A stretch of 49,691 nucleotides of DNA from Dehalococcoidia bacterium (GTDB lineage: Bacteria; Chloroflexota; Dehalococcoidia; Dehalococcoidales; Fen-1064). The stretch is from NCBI GenBank assembly GCA_011171075.1, contig DUFD01000024.1, positions 1 through 49,691 on the forward strand, written 5' to 3'. Both the position numbers and the translations under genes were made by a program. Each line of letters opens with the position of its first letter. Positions within the stretch are counted from its first letter, which is position 1. The notes below the pieces were generated by a model. The model did not search any database, was not told the DNA's origin, and saw only the letters and a list, made by a program, of their open reading frames with translations. Of the stretch, positions 1 through 8,110 are shown piece after piece.

Positions 1-162
1 ATAGGCATCGGCCATCCCATCTGTGCAACCGGAAACCGACTGTGGATGACGGTCTGCAAGGAACTGAAGCGCAGCAACAAGCGTTACGGAATGGCCACGC
101 AGTGTTGCGGCGACGGAGAGGGCATGACCGTTATATTCGAAAATCCTGACGCTCCAAAATAG
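1..162 (+). CDS. Thiolase / acetyl-CoA acetyltransferase, C-terminal fragment
   Basis: Open at the left edge of the window; 53 residues remain before the TAG stop. The fragment has the two C-terminal active-site blocks of the thiolase family: GHPICATG, holding the catalytic His, and CCGDGEGM, the CxG block holding the second catalytic Cys. The usual GHPxGATG motif has Cys in place of the first Gly, which some lipid-transfer-protein-type thiolases tolerate. The missing N-terminus should carry the acyl-accepting Cys. The role would be thiolytic cleavage or condensation of acyl-CoA, fitting the other acyl-CoA genes in the window. The exact substrate cannot be read from this end. Confidence 0.85.
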   Translation: MGIGHPICATGNRLWMTVCKELKRSNKRYGMATQCCGDGEGMTVIFENPDAPK

Positions 163-174
163 AGCGACAATATC

Positions 175-209
175 CGGCAAGGAGGATGCTTATTAAGTCC
201 TCCTTGCCG
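175..209 (+). terminator. Strong hairpin after the thiolase
   Basis: A perfect 12-bp inverted repeat (arms CGGCAAGGAGGA and TCCTCCTTGCCG, 175-186 and 198-209) with an 11-nt loop, starting 12 nt after the thiolase stop. There is no clear T-run after it, so it may work as a 3' stabiliser or a weak terminator. Confidence 0.6.
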
Positions 210-316
210 TGGTTTACCAACGAGCTATTTAACCTTTCACCGCACGTGAATTCCCAAAATTTTCCTCATCGTCCCTGATAACTTGACCATAACCCCGTTT
301 ACCTCGTAAAAAAGAC

Positions 317-333
317 GGAGGCCGAGTGTTTCC
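317..333 (+). repeat. GGAGGC mini-hairpin repeat, copy 1
   Basis: First of three near-identical elements: A-rich flank, then GGAGGCCGAGTGTTTCC, then TTT. The arms GGAGGC and GTTTCC pair with two G-T wobbles. It resembles a short intrinsic terminator. The other copies are at 840-856 and 1983-1999. The stretch 163-561 holds only this, the hairpin at 175-209 and the promoter at 500-528; I see no gene in it. Confidence 0.5.
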
Positions 334-499
334 TTTCACGGAGCCAATACGATGTCTCTTGTATTAGTTGTTAATAATACTTAGGCAATGACCATCCTTG
401 AATCCGAGGGGAAATGTACAACTCTCCATACTTAATATTATAATTATTGAGGGGGTGTAGTTTAGTTTTTGATACTGAGCTTTAATTAAAGAAAAGCTA

Positions 500-528
500 T
501 TGACAAAATGGAATATCGTTGATAGTAT
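500..528 (+). promoter_or_regulatory. Promoter for the molbindin gene
   Basis: TTGACA at 500-505, a 17-nt spacer and TAGTAT at 523-528. The predicted transcript starts about 25 nt before the GGAG ribosome site of the gene at 562. Confidence 0.7.
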
Positions 529-561
529 CCAATTCTTCTATTTTGAAAAAGGAGCCGAACA

Positions 562-774
562 ATGAAAATAAGCGCTCGAAATATGTTAAAGGGTACAGTA
601 AAGACAGTGAAACCGGGAGCAGTTAACAGTGAGATTACTGTTGAACTATCTGGCGGAGCGATTGTAACCTCAATAATCACTAAGGAATCAGCAGAGAACC
701 TTAAATTGGCTCCAGGGAAAGCTGTTTATGCTATCATTAAAGCCTCCAATGTGATGATTGGTGTGGAAGACTAG
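562..774 (+). CDS. Molbindin: single Mop/TOBE-domain molybdate-binding protein
   Basis: A 70-residue protein consisting of one Mop (TOBE-type) domain, the usual length for stand-alone molbindins. Family features visible are the N-terminal SARNMLKGTV strand, the PGAVNSEITVEL segment and the C-terminal VYAIIKASNVMIGV strand. Known members assemble into hexamers that store or buffer molybdate or tungstate in the cytoplasm. The start is set by GGAG 9 nt upstream. It has its own promoter and stands alone, with no Mod transporter nearby. A molybdo- or tungstoenzyme elsewhere in the genome is a fair inference. Confidence 0.9.
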   Translation: MKISARNMLKGTVKTVKPGAVNSEITVELSGGAIVTSIITKESAENLKLAPGKAVYAIIKASNVMIGVED

Positions 775-839
775 CTCGACTTTTTACCGTTTCCTTATTC
801 ATTAGAAAACCTGAACCCTATGTATCTTGTAGAAAAGGC

Positions 840-856
840 GGAGGCCGCGTGCCTCC
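840..856 (+). repeat. GGAGGC mini-hairpin repeat, copy 2 (terminator-like)
   Basis: The best-formed copy: AGAAAAG, then perfect arms GGAGGC and GCCTCC around CGCGT, then TTTATTT. With the A-run before and T-rich tail after, it looks like a bidirectional intrinsic terminator downstream of the molbindin gene. Confidence 0.6.
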
Positions 857-1018
857 TTTATTTGATTTATTCTAATGATTCTTTTACCAACCGTCAAAAA
901 TTACTCTTTGTAAACGTTATTGTCATGAATTCAGTCATTGACTGTTCTCGATTACTAAGCTATGATTCACATAATATATTACCCAAGCGTTCAGTGTTCA
1001 TAGCAAAGGAGAACAATC

Positions 1019-1816
1019 ATGGTATTCACTTTCAAACCCGATACACCTTATTTAATGCCAGCTCACTTTGGAAAGCACCCTTTGTTTACTGATGTAGCAC
1101 ATTATGAGGACACAACAAACCTGATGATTCCCTACGTTACTGACAAGGATGCTCTAGCATCTTTCTTGCCCAAACCACTAGAGCCAACTGATGTACCTCT
1201 GGTTGCTGTTACTTGTGCTGTTTGTAAAGGAGTTAGCTTCTTAGGTGGTGGGGATTACAACTTCATCAGTATCAATTTGGCGGCTGTATTTAATGGACAG
1301 AAAGACCATGTAACTGGCAGTTATTGGGCTGTTCTGTGGGAGAATGATACTTTCCCAATCCTGCTTGGTCGCGAATTATTAGGAGCACCCAAACTCTATG
1401 CAGAAATACCTAACCCAAGGCAAGAGGACAATAATTGGAGTTTCTATTGTACGGAATACGGTACCAGACTTATTAAAGGAGAAATTAAGAATACCGCACC
1501 AGTTGATGAAGCAACGCTCAAACAACTTGAGGAAAGAGCTAATGCTAGAACTATAATTGGTTGGAAATATATTCCAAGTCCAGACCTAAACGGAGAGGAG
1601 ATCAGTTTCCCTACAGCAGTAACAAATAAACGCACTCTACGTCAGGCATGGTTCGGTGAAGGTTCTGTCCACTTTCATAGAGATACTTGGGAGAAAATTC
1701 CCGTATCATCTCATATTATGGAGGGTTTGCAGAGACTAGTGGTGAAGGAGTACCAACTAGCCAGTATTACAAAGGGGAGTTCTGACCTCATGACAAAGAC
1801 TCGAAAGCTAGAATAG
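1019..1816 (+). CDS. Acetoacetate decarboxylase-family protein
   Basis: A 265-residue protein of the ADC superfamily. The family block GRELLGAPKLYAEI lies at residues 117-130, with the presumed Schiff-base Lys at position 125 in APK and the preceding GRE that shapes the active site. Length matches bacterial acetoacetate decarboxylases (about 245-270). The start follows AAAGGAG with good spacing. Many family members decarboxylate acetoacetate to acetone and CO2; others act as aldolase-dehydratases or hydratases, so the substrate is uncertain. The gene uses more A/T-ending codons than most of the window and stands alone between two hairpin repeats, which hints at separate acquisition. Confidence 0.85.
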   Translation: MVFTFKPDTPYLMPAHFGKHPLFTDVAHYEDTTNLMIPYVTDKDALASFLPKPLEPTDVPLVAVTCAVCKGVSFLGGGDYNFISINLAAVFNGQKDHVTGSYWAVLWENDTFPILLGRELLGAPKLYAEIPNPRQEDNNWSFYCTEYGTRLIKGEIKNTAPVDEATLKQLEERANARTIIGWKYIPSPDLNGEEISFPTAVTNKRTLRQAWFGEGSVHFHRDTWEKIPVSSHIMEGLQRLVVKEYQLASITKGSSDLMTKTRKLE

Positions 1817-1828
1817 TTATCAGACTCT

Positions 1829-1933
1829 TCAGGAACCAACAAATACTCTAAACTTAAAATTATTAAGTACTTCCGCACCACGGCAGCACTCATAGAATGT
1901 CCCCTTTATTGCCCAATCTTTCGCGGTAGTCAT
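1829..1933 (-). pseudogene. 34-codon remnant resembling a DUF1326 N-terminus
   Basis: On the minus strand an ATG at 1933 is preceded by an excellent AAGGAGGGGGGAA ribosome site and opens a 34-codon frame ending in TGA at 1829. The first residues, including DWAIKGTFYECC, resemble the start of DUF1326 proteins, which begin with a W-I-x-G-x-Y/F-x-E-x-C pattern. A full-length member is about 200 residues, so this is probably a decayed or truncated copy. It could instead be a genuine small protein. The rest of 1817-2120 has no other gene that I can support. Confidence 0.35.
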
Positions 1934-1982
1934 TTCCCCCCTCCTTTCGTTAACTGAATCCCAGGCAGCCCGGAGAATAGAC

Positions 1983-1999
1983 GGAGGCCGCGTGTTTCC
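1983..1999 (+). repeat. GGAGGC mini-hairpin repeat, copy 3
   Basis: Third copy: AGACGGAGGCCGCGTGTTTCC followed by TTTAC at 2000. It shares 15 of its 17 core bases with copy 2. It lies upstream of the DUF1326-like remnant on the minus strand and downstream of the decarboxylase on the plus strand. Confidence 0.5.
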
Positions 2000-2120
2000 T
2001 TTACGCAGTATCTACTATCCCATATGTAAAAAATCAATAGGCGAAAGTACAGAGTTGATCGGAGTGTTGGTCGTACTGGTAGCCATAGTATGAACGTTTA
2101 GACTATCTCATCGACATCGG

Positions 2121-2609
2121 TTAGGGGGTCAGGAGCTTGGCTTTGAGCTCGCTCCGGTTGACCGTGAGAATGGCCATGGACGCCGGTACCATGAAGGATG
2201 AGTAGCCCTGGCCGGGATTCAGGAGTAGCGTGTCATCTATCTTCACCTTACAGGGCTCGTGGGTGTGCCCGAACAGAATGGCATCGGCATCAGGGAACCG
2301 GCGGGCCAGTTCTCTTTCAAGTCCGTCCGGATGCCCGCCCCAGGGGGGATGGATGACAACTATCTTCCGCCCCTCGATTTCGAAAGCCACCTGATGAGGG
2401 AGCTGGCGCCTGATATTCCCGGGGTCGGTATTCCCGAAGACGCCCACAAAATTTGGGGCGAGGCGTCTTATCTCCTCGAGTACTCCCACACCCGTAAAGT
2501 CGCCACAATGAACTACCCACTCGGCTTCTTGCACGGCCTGCTGCATGCCCTGGGGTAGCTCCTTAAACGCCCTGACGTGAGTGTCAGCGATTACCAGTAT
2601 CTGCGTCAA
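2121..2609 (-). CDS. YfcE/MJ0936-type metallophosphoesterase
   Basis: A 162-residue calcineurin-like phosphoesterase of the small YfcE type. Metal ligands are visible in order: ADTH near residue 10, HCGD, GNTD and FGHTHEP. The family hydrolyses phosphodiesters in vitro using two divalent metals; the cellular substrate is usually unknown. It starts with TTG at 2609, inside the 3' end of the DegV gene (26-nt overlap), so the two genes are translationally linked. The usual NPGS motif is replaced by NPGQGYSS. A second member of this family is at 13190-13675. Confidence 0.85.
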   Translation of the reverse strand: MTQILVIADTHVRAFKELPQGMQQAVQEAEWVVHCGDFTGVGVLEEIRRLAPNFVGVFGNTDPGNIRRQLPHQVAFEIEGRKIVVIHPPWGGHPDGLERELARRFPDADAILFGHTHEPCKVKIDDTLLLNPGQGYSSFMVPASMAILTVNRSELKAKLLTP

Positions 2610-3447
2610 TCCTATCGCCCAATACCGCTACAAGCAGGAGGCTGGGACCGGTGTGGGTACCGATTACGGGGCCTGCCCTTGAGATATAGATTTTATCCCG
2701 GGGAAAGAAGGCACTGAGATGTTCAATGAGCACCTCGGAATCATCAGGGGAACCGGCATACTCCACCGCCATCTTATCAATGTGGGTGTAGCTCGCTGCA
2801 AAATCACAAAGATGCTGAATGGCCTTCTCACGGGAACGTTCTCTACCGAAGGGAAAGACCTCGCCATCTTTTAATCCGATGATGGGATTCACATTCAACA
2901 TAGAACCAAGCAATGCCTGCGCCTTGCCGATTCTCCCTCCCCTGGCAAGATACTTGAGCGTGCTGAAAGCAGCGCGCATTTCTGACCGGGGGATATCGCG
3001 GTAAACCAGTTCCTCAATTTCCTCCAGACTCGCCCCGGCCTGGGCCGCCTCGGCAGCCCGGATTACCACCAGCCCCTGTGCCATGATGGCCAGCGTCGAG
3101 TCAATTACCCTGATACGACAATTCTTCTTCACCAACGTAACAGCCTGTGACGCCACTTCATAGGTAGCGCTGAGTTTAGACGAGATAGTAATAACCATTA
3201 TCTCATCCGTATCCTCAGCCAGCTTATCGTACCTCTCGGCAAACTCCCCTAGCGAAGGCACGGAGGTGGTCGGTAATGTCTTCGCATTAGCCAGGTATTC
3301 GTAGAATGTACCAGCCGTCAGGTCAATGCCATCCCGGTATGCCATTTTGCCAAAATGGACATATAGCGGGATAACCGTGACATTCAGCTCCTGCACCACC
3401 TGGGGCGGCAGATCAGCTACACTGTCAGTGACAATAGCGACCGGCAT
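2584..3447 (-). CDS. DegV family fatty-acid-binding protein (copy 1)
   Basis: A 287-residue DegV/FakB-type protein. Family signatures are VTDSVADLPP at the N-terminus, PTTSVPSLGEF, ISSKLSATYEVA and the RGGRIGKAQALLGSMLNVNPII block that lines the fatty-acid pocket. In Firmicutes FakB presents bound fatty acid to the kinase FakA for phospholipid synthesis; no fakA is seen here. The start is ATG at 3447 behind GGAAGGG. A consensus promoter lies just upstream. It overlaps the downstream metallophosphoesterase gene. It is one of three DegV copies in the window, each in a different context. Confidence 0.92.
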   Translation of the reverse strand: MPVAIVTDSVADLPPQVVQELNVTVIPLYVHFGKMAYRDGIDLTAGTFYEYLANAKTLPTTSVPSLGEFAERYDKLAEDTDEIMVITISSKLSATYEVASQAVTLVKKNCRIRVIDSTLAIMAQGLVVIRAAEAAQAGASLEEIEELVYRDIPRSEMRAAFSTLKYLARGGRIGKAQALLGSMLNVNPIIGLKDGEVFPFGRERSREKAIQHLCDFAASYTHIDKMAVEYAGSPDDSEVLIEHLSAFFPRDKIYISRAGPVIGTHTGPSLLLVAVLGDRIDADTGNR

Positions 3448-3485
3448 TTGTATCCAGAAACCCTTCCGCTAATTTGATATGGCAT

Positions 3486-3514
3486 ATATTAAGGTCCTGA
3501 TAATAAACTGTCAA
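3486..3514 (-). promoter_or_regulatory. Promoter for DegV copy 1
   Basis: On the minus strand: TTGACA (3514-3509), 17-nt spacer, TAATAT (3491-3486). It reads into the DegV-phosphoesterase pair. Confidence 0.7.
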
Positions 3515-3607
3515 ATACTTTTTTATTGCCCTGTTTTCACAGTTCCCGCTACTTTTATACTTATATCCCCATCCAATAACACGGTTCTATGTCAACCACA
3601 CACAGTA

Positions 3608-3636
3608 TTGACAACCATCCTTATAAAGAGTACATT
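3608..3636 (+). promoter_or_regulatory. Promoter for the GYD-domain gene
   Basis: TTGACA at 3608-3613, 17-nt spacer, TACATT at 3631-3636. The transcript would begin about 60 nt before the start codon at 3706. Confidence 0.65.
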
Positions 3637-3705
3637 TCAGGCACTGATGCCGTTTGCATACGGGTACGACAGCGAGAATACAAGGTAATTGGAAGGAGGT
3701 ACATA

Positions 3706-4002
3706 ATGCCGACCTATGTGACACTGGTGAAGTTCACCTCGGAAGGACTCAAGAATGTGGCCACCCTTGGCAGCAGGTGGGAACAGGGCGTGAAGATGGC
3801 AGAGCAGATGGGCATCAAGACCGTAGGTGCTTACGGTCTGCTCGGGTCTTATGATATGATGTTTATCTACGAAGCACCCAATGAAAAAGTTGCTGCTGGC
3901 ATGCCTCTGTCCTTTGCTCCGGATGGCGGTGCACAGACCGAGACCTGGACAGCGATTCCCATGGAGGAGTTCGTCGGGCTCACCGGAATGTTCGAGCGTT
4001 GA
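3706..4002 (+). CDS. GYD domain-containing small protein
   Basis: A 98-residue protein of the GYD family, named for a Gly-Tyr-Asp motif that appears here as GSYDMMFIYEAP. The sequence starts with the typical MPTYVTLVKFT strand and has the EQMGIKTVGAYGLLGSYD segment expected of a ferredoxin-like alpha/beta fold. Function in the family is not established; such proteins form dimeric barrels that may bind small ligands. The start at 3706 is chosen because GGAAGGAGG sits 6 nt upstream; the longer frame from 3589 would place this ribosome site inside the gene. The small gene at 4108 follows on the same strand. Confidence 0.85.
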   Translation: MPTYVTLVKFTSEGLKNVATLGSRWEQGVKMAEQMGIKTVGAYGLLGSYDMMFIYEAPNEKVAAGMPLSFAPDGGAQTETWTAIPMEEFVGLTGMFER

Positions 4003-4107
4003 TGCACATCAGTGAAAATACTATCAGCAGACCAAACCGATTACAGTGTCAATCCTTCACTCAGGATAACGTTTTTCTACTAAATAGAGGGCAGGAGGTA
4101 TCAAGTC

Positions 4108-4401
4108 ATGGCAAAGTATCTAATTCTATGGGAACTGGACCAGAGCAGAATTCCAGAAAACCCGAAAGAGCGTGGGGTAACCTTCACAATGATGGTGGAC
4201 CTGATTAAGGAGGACATAAGAGCCAATATCCATACCGACTGGGGAGCTTATATCGCCGGGGGTAAAGGTTACGCCGTCTCCGAAGGCGATGAGCTGGAGC
4301 TTGCCAAGCTAATGCAAAGGTTTGTCCCTTTTGTCAAGTTCGAAATACACCAGGTCATGACGATTGACCAGGTAGGTGAACTAGCTAAATCCCTATCGTG
4401 A
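4108..4401 (+). CDS. Small hypothetical protein, possible alpha/beta-barrel partner of the GYD protein
   Basis: A 97-residue protein with a strong ribosome site (GGCAGGAGG) before the ATG. I do not recognise a named domain with confidence. The layout of beta strand (KYLILWEL), helix (TMMVDLIKEDI), strand (DWGAYIAGG, KGYAVSEG), helix (ELAKLMQRF) and strand (FEIHQVM) is that of a ferredoxin-like dimeric alpha/beta barrel, as in DUF3303-type or muconolactone-isomerase-like proteins. It lies 105 nt after the GYD gene on the same strand, so the two may be co-transcribed. No catalytic motif is evident. Confidence 0.7.
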   Translation: MAKYLILWELDQSRIPENPKERGVTFTMMVDLIKEDIRANIHTDWGAYIAGGKGYAVSEGDELELAKLMQRFVPFVKFEIHQVMTIDQVGELAKSLS

Positions 4402-4465
4402 TAGATATCTATACTGATACAAATAACGGTTCATACGAGTTATATTCCAGAGAAACCCGGTAGTT

Positions 4466-5161
4466 CTACGTCTGAGCCCTTCTCCCCAGCCTGCGGTAGT
4501 AAGGGCTGCGTGAGAGGTAGACCGCCGCCAGCGGATTGTGGCCGGTAACCCTGTCCTTGACGGCCAGTACCGTCATCGGCGCCTGGCAGTATTTGATGAA
4601 CAGGGAGTCATGCCCCACGCATAGCCCGACAAGGATGACAAAATCGACTCCCTCCTGGTTTAATATTTCGGCCTGGGTTATCGGGTTGCACATGGACTCA
4701 TAGAGGTCAGGACCGGAGATTTTCTCCTCCGGCCTTATGCCTATCCTCTCTTTGGGGATTGCACCCACCTTGCAGCACACCGATACGACGTCAAAACCGT
4801 TCCTTTCGAGAATATCAGTAACCAGTCTCGCCTCATTGGCCAGACCGGAGCAGAAGGCCAGCCCCAGCTTCTTATATTCGTTCTTGCGGGCAAATTGAAC
4901 GGTCTCTTCCATCCTGGGTATTCGGGTCCTGATTCCGGTCGGAGTATGCTCATAGCACTCAAACTCCTGCACAGAGGCCAGGCGGGCAAACTCTCTGACC
5001 TCCTCCGCATCATAACGACCGAGGGCTTTCTCGATAACGTCTGTCTTCAGCACGGTTGGACACGACGACGGCGCCTCGTCAAAGCCCGGGGTCTGGTCGG
5101 CAGCAATATTCGGGTAGCAGAATATCCCTGAACACCTGGCGCACTGCGGTCTTTCTGACAT
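4466..5161 (-). CDS. DUF1847 cysteine-rich (putative metal-binding) protein
   Basis: A 231-residue DUF1847 protein. The N-terminus carries CARCSGIFCYP, a Cys cluster that probably binds metal, and more Cys residues recur in GLAFCSGLANEA, VCCKVGAIPK, MCNPITQA and LVGLCVGHDSLF, all typical of the family. The function is unknown; the family is common in anaerobes. The start is ATG at 5161 behind GAGGAGGA. It lies downstream of the Fe-S aldo/keto reductase on the same strand with a 79-nt gap, so shared transcription is plausible. Confidence 0.85.
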   Translation of the reverse strand: MSERPQCARCSGIFCYPNIAADQTPGFDEAPSSCPTVLKTDVIEKALGRYDAEEVREFARLASVQEFECYEHTPTGIRTRIPRMEETVQFARKNEYKKLGLAFCSGLANEARLVTDILERNGFDVVSVCCKVGAIPKERIGIRPEEKISGPDLYESMCNPITQAEILNQEGVDFVILVGLCVGHDSLFIKYCQAPMTVLAVKDRVTGHNPLAAVYLSRSPYYRRLGRRAQT

Positions 5162-5240
5162 ACGGACTCCTCCTCGTCAGGACACTATGCCCCGAACCTG
5201 TGATTACGTGTAGAAGGCTGTCAAATCAAGTATCTGCCGG

Positions 5241-6389
5241 TTACTGAGATGGCCTCGGGCCAAGCTCCTCATGCACTTTCTTGAGCCACTCAGGTATGTC
5301 TATTTCCTGCGGACAGGCATCCAGGCATTCGCCGCACTCGGTACACTGGTCAGCGCGTTGCTCCTCTTCAATTCTCCCACCACGGTAGTAGAACCGCCCA
5401 ACGCGCATATCTTCGTACATCACGGCATCATTGTATATCTGGAAGTTCCGCGGGATATCCACGCCGTTAGGACAGGGCATGCAGTACTCACAACTGGTGC
5501 ACGGGATTGGACTTAAGCCCTGATAAGCGTCCCTTACGCCGTTGTACAGTGCCAGCTCCTTGTCCGTTAGTATGCCTGTTGTGGCACGAGAAGCAATTTT
5601 CACGTTTTCCACTACCTGCTCCATTGTGCTCATGCCGCTGAGAGCTACTGAAATTTCCGGTTGGTCAAGGACCCATAGCAGTGCCCACCCGGCCGGACTT
5701 CGCTTCTGTGAGGCACTATCCCATACCTTCATCACCGGCTCAGGCTGTCTACCAAGTTTCCCTCCCCGCAGCGGCTCCATAACAACGACTGCCAGTCCCT
5801 TGTTGGCCGCATACTCCACACCCTTGCGGCCTGCCTGGATTTCGATATCCATATAGTTGTACTGGACCTGACAAAAAGTCCAGTCGTAGGCGTCCACTAT
5901 CTCCTTAAAGACATCAAAATCATCGTGAAAAGAGTATCCCAGATAGTCAAAACCACCAGCAGCCATCTTTTCCTCAGCCCAGCGAAGCACGCCCAGGTCA
6001 CGTACCTTGGGCCAGCTCCGCCTATTTAGACCGTGTAGCAGGTAGAAATCGATTTTATCGGTATCGAGGCGTTCCAGCTGCTCGTTAAAAAAGCGGTCGA
6101 AATCATTGGGCGACTCAACCATTCGGGCAGGCATTTTTGTGGCGAGCTTCATTTTCTCACGGTAACCATCCTTGAGAGCCCGTCCAACAATTCGTTCGCT
6201 ATTCCCGGCGTGATATGGGTAAGCGGTATCCAGATAGTTAACGCCGTGGTCAATAGCGTACCTTATCATCCGGATAGCCTCCGGCTCATCTACATTTGCC
6301 TGGTCATTATTAATCACAGGCAACCGCATCGCACCGAAACCGAGTGCCGAGACTTTCCAGTCCAACCTACCAAACTGACGATACTGCAA
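5241..6389 (-). CDS. Aldo/keto reductase with C-terminal 4Fe-4S motifs
   Basis: A 382-residue protein with an N-terminal aldo/keto reductase barrel (about 1-280) and a C-terminal ferredoxin-like tail. The AKR tetrad is present: Asp54 and Tyr59 in LDTAYPYHAGNSE, Lys85 in ATKMP and His119 in YLLHG. The tail has CTSCEYCMPCP and CTECGECLDACP, each a CxxCxxCxxxCP-type cluster site. Members of this Fe-S AKR group are frequent in anaerobes; the substrate is not known. The clusters may pass electrons to or from the NAD(P)H site. Ribosome site GGAGGTGAAG precedes the ATG at 6389. Confidence 0.9.
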   Translation of the reverse strand: MQYRQFGRLDWKVSALGFGAMRLPVINNDQANVDEPEAIRMIRYAIDHGVNYLDTAYPYHAGNSERIVGRALKDGYREKMKLATKMPARMVESPNDFDRFFNEQLERLDTDKIDFYLLHGLNRRSWPKVRDLGVLRWAEEKMAAGGFDYLGYSFHDDFDVFKEIVDAYDWTFCQVQYNYMDIEIQAGRKGVEYAANKGLAVVVMEPLRGGKLGRQPEPVMKVWDSASQKRSPAGWALLWVLDQPEISVALSGMSTMEQVVENVKIASRATTGILTDKELALYNGVRDAYQGLSPIPCTSCEYCMPCPNGVDIPRNFQIYNDAVMYEDMRVGRFYYRGGRIEEEQRADQCTECGECLDACPQEIDIPEWLKKVHEELGPRPSQ

Positions 6390-6549
6390 AGGTCTTCACC
6401 TCCTCCAACTTATAATTGCATCGTACCGCTTGCTGTTAACCGACCATGCATTTATTAAAACTCATTGACCGTGAGAAAGCAAACTTATACTGAGGAGTAG
6501 ACTCCCGAGAATTCGCTACAGCCGCTAATTATTTGGGAGAGAAACGTGT

Positions 6550-7224
6550 TCATTTAGGTAACACTCCGGCAAACTCGACCTGCCCGTTTTTTTGTGAAAT
6601 CAGGAGTCTTATCGCGGCTGTCTCAATTAGAACAACAGATAGAAAGCCATAGACACGCTGTAGCACTCCCTCGGCAGGAGAAAAGGCTGGAATCTGGGAA
6701 ACCGCAAACGTGAGTAGAATGATTACCAGAAAAACGATAAAAATCCTGGCAATGAGCCGCCATGTCGGGTCGTTACGCTTGAGCCAGGCGAAAGAAAGCA
6801 TCGCAGCGACAAAAGAAGAGCAACCGATTATTATCCAGACATTATGTAAAATCCCCGAAGCTGTCGATACAGTTTCGGCTGTTCTCACGTCATCAGAGAA
6901 GACACCACCGAGCAGGAACCCGACTCCATGTAAAATATAAAACAGGAGAACCAGCCAGGCAAAACGATGGTTTCTCACACTCCGGTAAAGTATCACTCCG
7001 AAGCCGAGAATCATAACACCGTAGACGATAAAACCGGTTTTTACCCAAGCCGGGTGAGGACTACCGTTAGCCGCCAGCTGGCTTATCGGTTCGGATGCAT
7101 GGTTATAGCCGCTGGTCACGGCTGCCCCAACGATGATAAGGGCTATCAGAACAACTGGGGCTACCATTCCACAAAAAGCCAGCAGCCCCCAGAGAAAACC
7201 CCTTTGATTCAAGGTAGAAAACAT
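6550..7224 (-). CDS. DUF998 integral membrane protein (copy 1)
   Basis: A 224-residue polytopic membrane protein of the DUF998 family with about six hydrophobic segments. The family region after the first helix reads GYNHASEPISQLAANGSPHPAW, here split for length as SGYNHASEPIS and QLAANGSPHPAW. The function of the family is unknown. A paralogue of nearly equal length is at 40965-41636 and shares the GY-H-tD-IS-LAs-G-PHP pattern. It sits alone between the AKR and PlsY genes. Confidence 0.8.
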   Translation of the reverse strand: MFSTLNQRGFLWGLLAFCGMVAPVVLIALIIVGAAVTSGYNHASEPISQLAANGSPHPAWVKTGFIVYGVMILGFGVILYRSVRNHRFAWLVLLFYILHGVGFLLGGVFSDDVRTAETVSTASGILHNVWIIIGCSSFVAAMLSFAWLKRNDPTWRLIARIFIVFLVIILLTFAVSQIPAFSPAEGVLQRVYGFLSVVLIETAAIRLLISQKNGQVEFAGVLPK

Positions 7225-7308
7225 AACAGCTTAGATGATAGACCAGAGTAGCGCAGGGCCGGATGCGGTCTTAGTATAACCGAGTTGATTAATCGGTGAT
7301 TTCTTTGC

Positions 7309-7941
7309 TCACTTCTTCTTCGCTTGCCAGATACTGTACTCTTTGTCAAAAATGAGTCCCTTCTTGATATCAGTACCGCTCTTAGCTTTTACCAACCCAG
7401 ATATAGCATACCTGATAGCCAAGAAAGCTTCAAGGAAAATAGTATAGGAAACTAGCAAGCCCGAACCATTAAGTTGCCAGACGAACACGGGTAGCGGGAT
7501 AAGACCAAGGGTAAGCCCTAGTACTGGATTGTGGGTAATGAAAACAACGATGCAGGTAATACCAAAGCTGATGCCAAATTCCCGGGGTACCAGAGCCAGG
7601 AGTACTCCCATAATTGTCGCACCACCCTTACCTCCTTTAAATCCCAGGAACACAGGCCAGTTGTGTCCGATAACAGCAGCAAAACCAGCCGTGTATACCC
7701 AAATCGTCTCCAGGCCCAGCCACTGGGCAATAAACACGGCAAGTATACCCTTGGCCATGTCAGCTATCCAGACAGCATAACCGAATCCCCTGTCAATCTC
7801 ACGCATGACATTCAGGGCACCCATATTGCCACCGCCCACATGCCGAATGTCCTCTCCACTCTTAATACGAGTGGCGATATAGGCAAACGGTATGGAACCC
7901 AGCAGGTACCCGATAATAACAGCTGATATCGTACTTACCAT
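7309..7941 (-). CDS. plsY: Acyl-phosphate:glycerol-3-phosphate acyltransferase PlsY
   Basis: A 210-residue multi-pass membrane enzyme that transfers acyl groups from acyl-phosphate to glycerol-3-phosphate, the first step of phospholipid synthesis. PlsY signatures are GYLLGSIPFAYI at the N-terminus, GGGNMGALNVMR (normally GSGNxGATN), AVIGHNWPVFLGFKGGKGGAT (GHxxPVFxxFxGGKG). I chose ATG at 7941, which has GGAGGG upstream; the frame is open to a TTG at 7980. A DegV fatty-acid-binding gene lies immediately upstream on the same strand, which fits a phospholipid role. The stretch GGGNMGAL departs from the usual GSGNxGAT. Confidence 0.9.
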   Translation of the reverse strand: MVSTISAVIIGYLLGSIPFAYIATRIKSGEDIRHVGGGNMGALNVMREIDRGFGYAVWIADMAKGILAVFIAQWLGLETIWVYTAGFAAVIGHNWPVFLGFKGGKGGATIMGVLLALVPREFGISFGITCIVVFITHNPVLGLTLGLIPLPVFVWQLNGSGLLVSYTIFLEAFLAIRYAISGLVKAKSGTDIKKGLIFDKEYSIWQAKKK

Positions 7942-8110
7942 CGTATGTAGACAACCCTCCTGCAGTCCTATAATATACAACCAAAAGTTATGTCTTTCAA
8001 GCAGGCTATTGAAACCCGCTAGTCACCAGTGTAGAAAGAGAGCGTCATCTATTAGAATTACAGACTTATGTAAACTTCAGTAGAAGCAAGCTGAGGACAC
8101 CGTAGTAGAC

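Noticed and set aside
820-1092. A 90-codon open frame on the plus strand
   Set aside because: It runs through a hairpin repeat and into the decarboxylase gene, with no ribosome site and no family resemblance.
3589-3705. An N-terminal extension of the GYD protein from ATG 3589
   Set aside because: The strong GGAAGGAGG ribosome site and the family start both support 3706, and the promoter at 3608-3636 lies within the extension.
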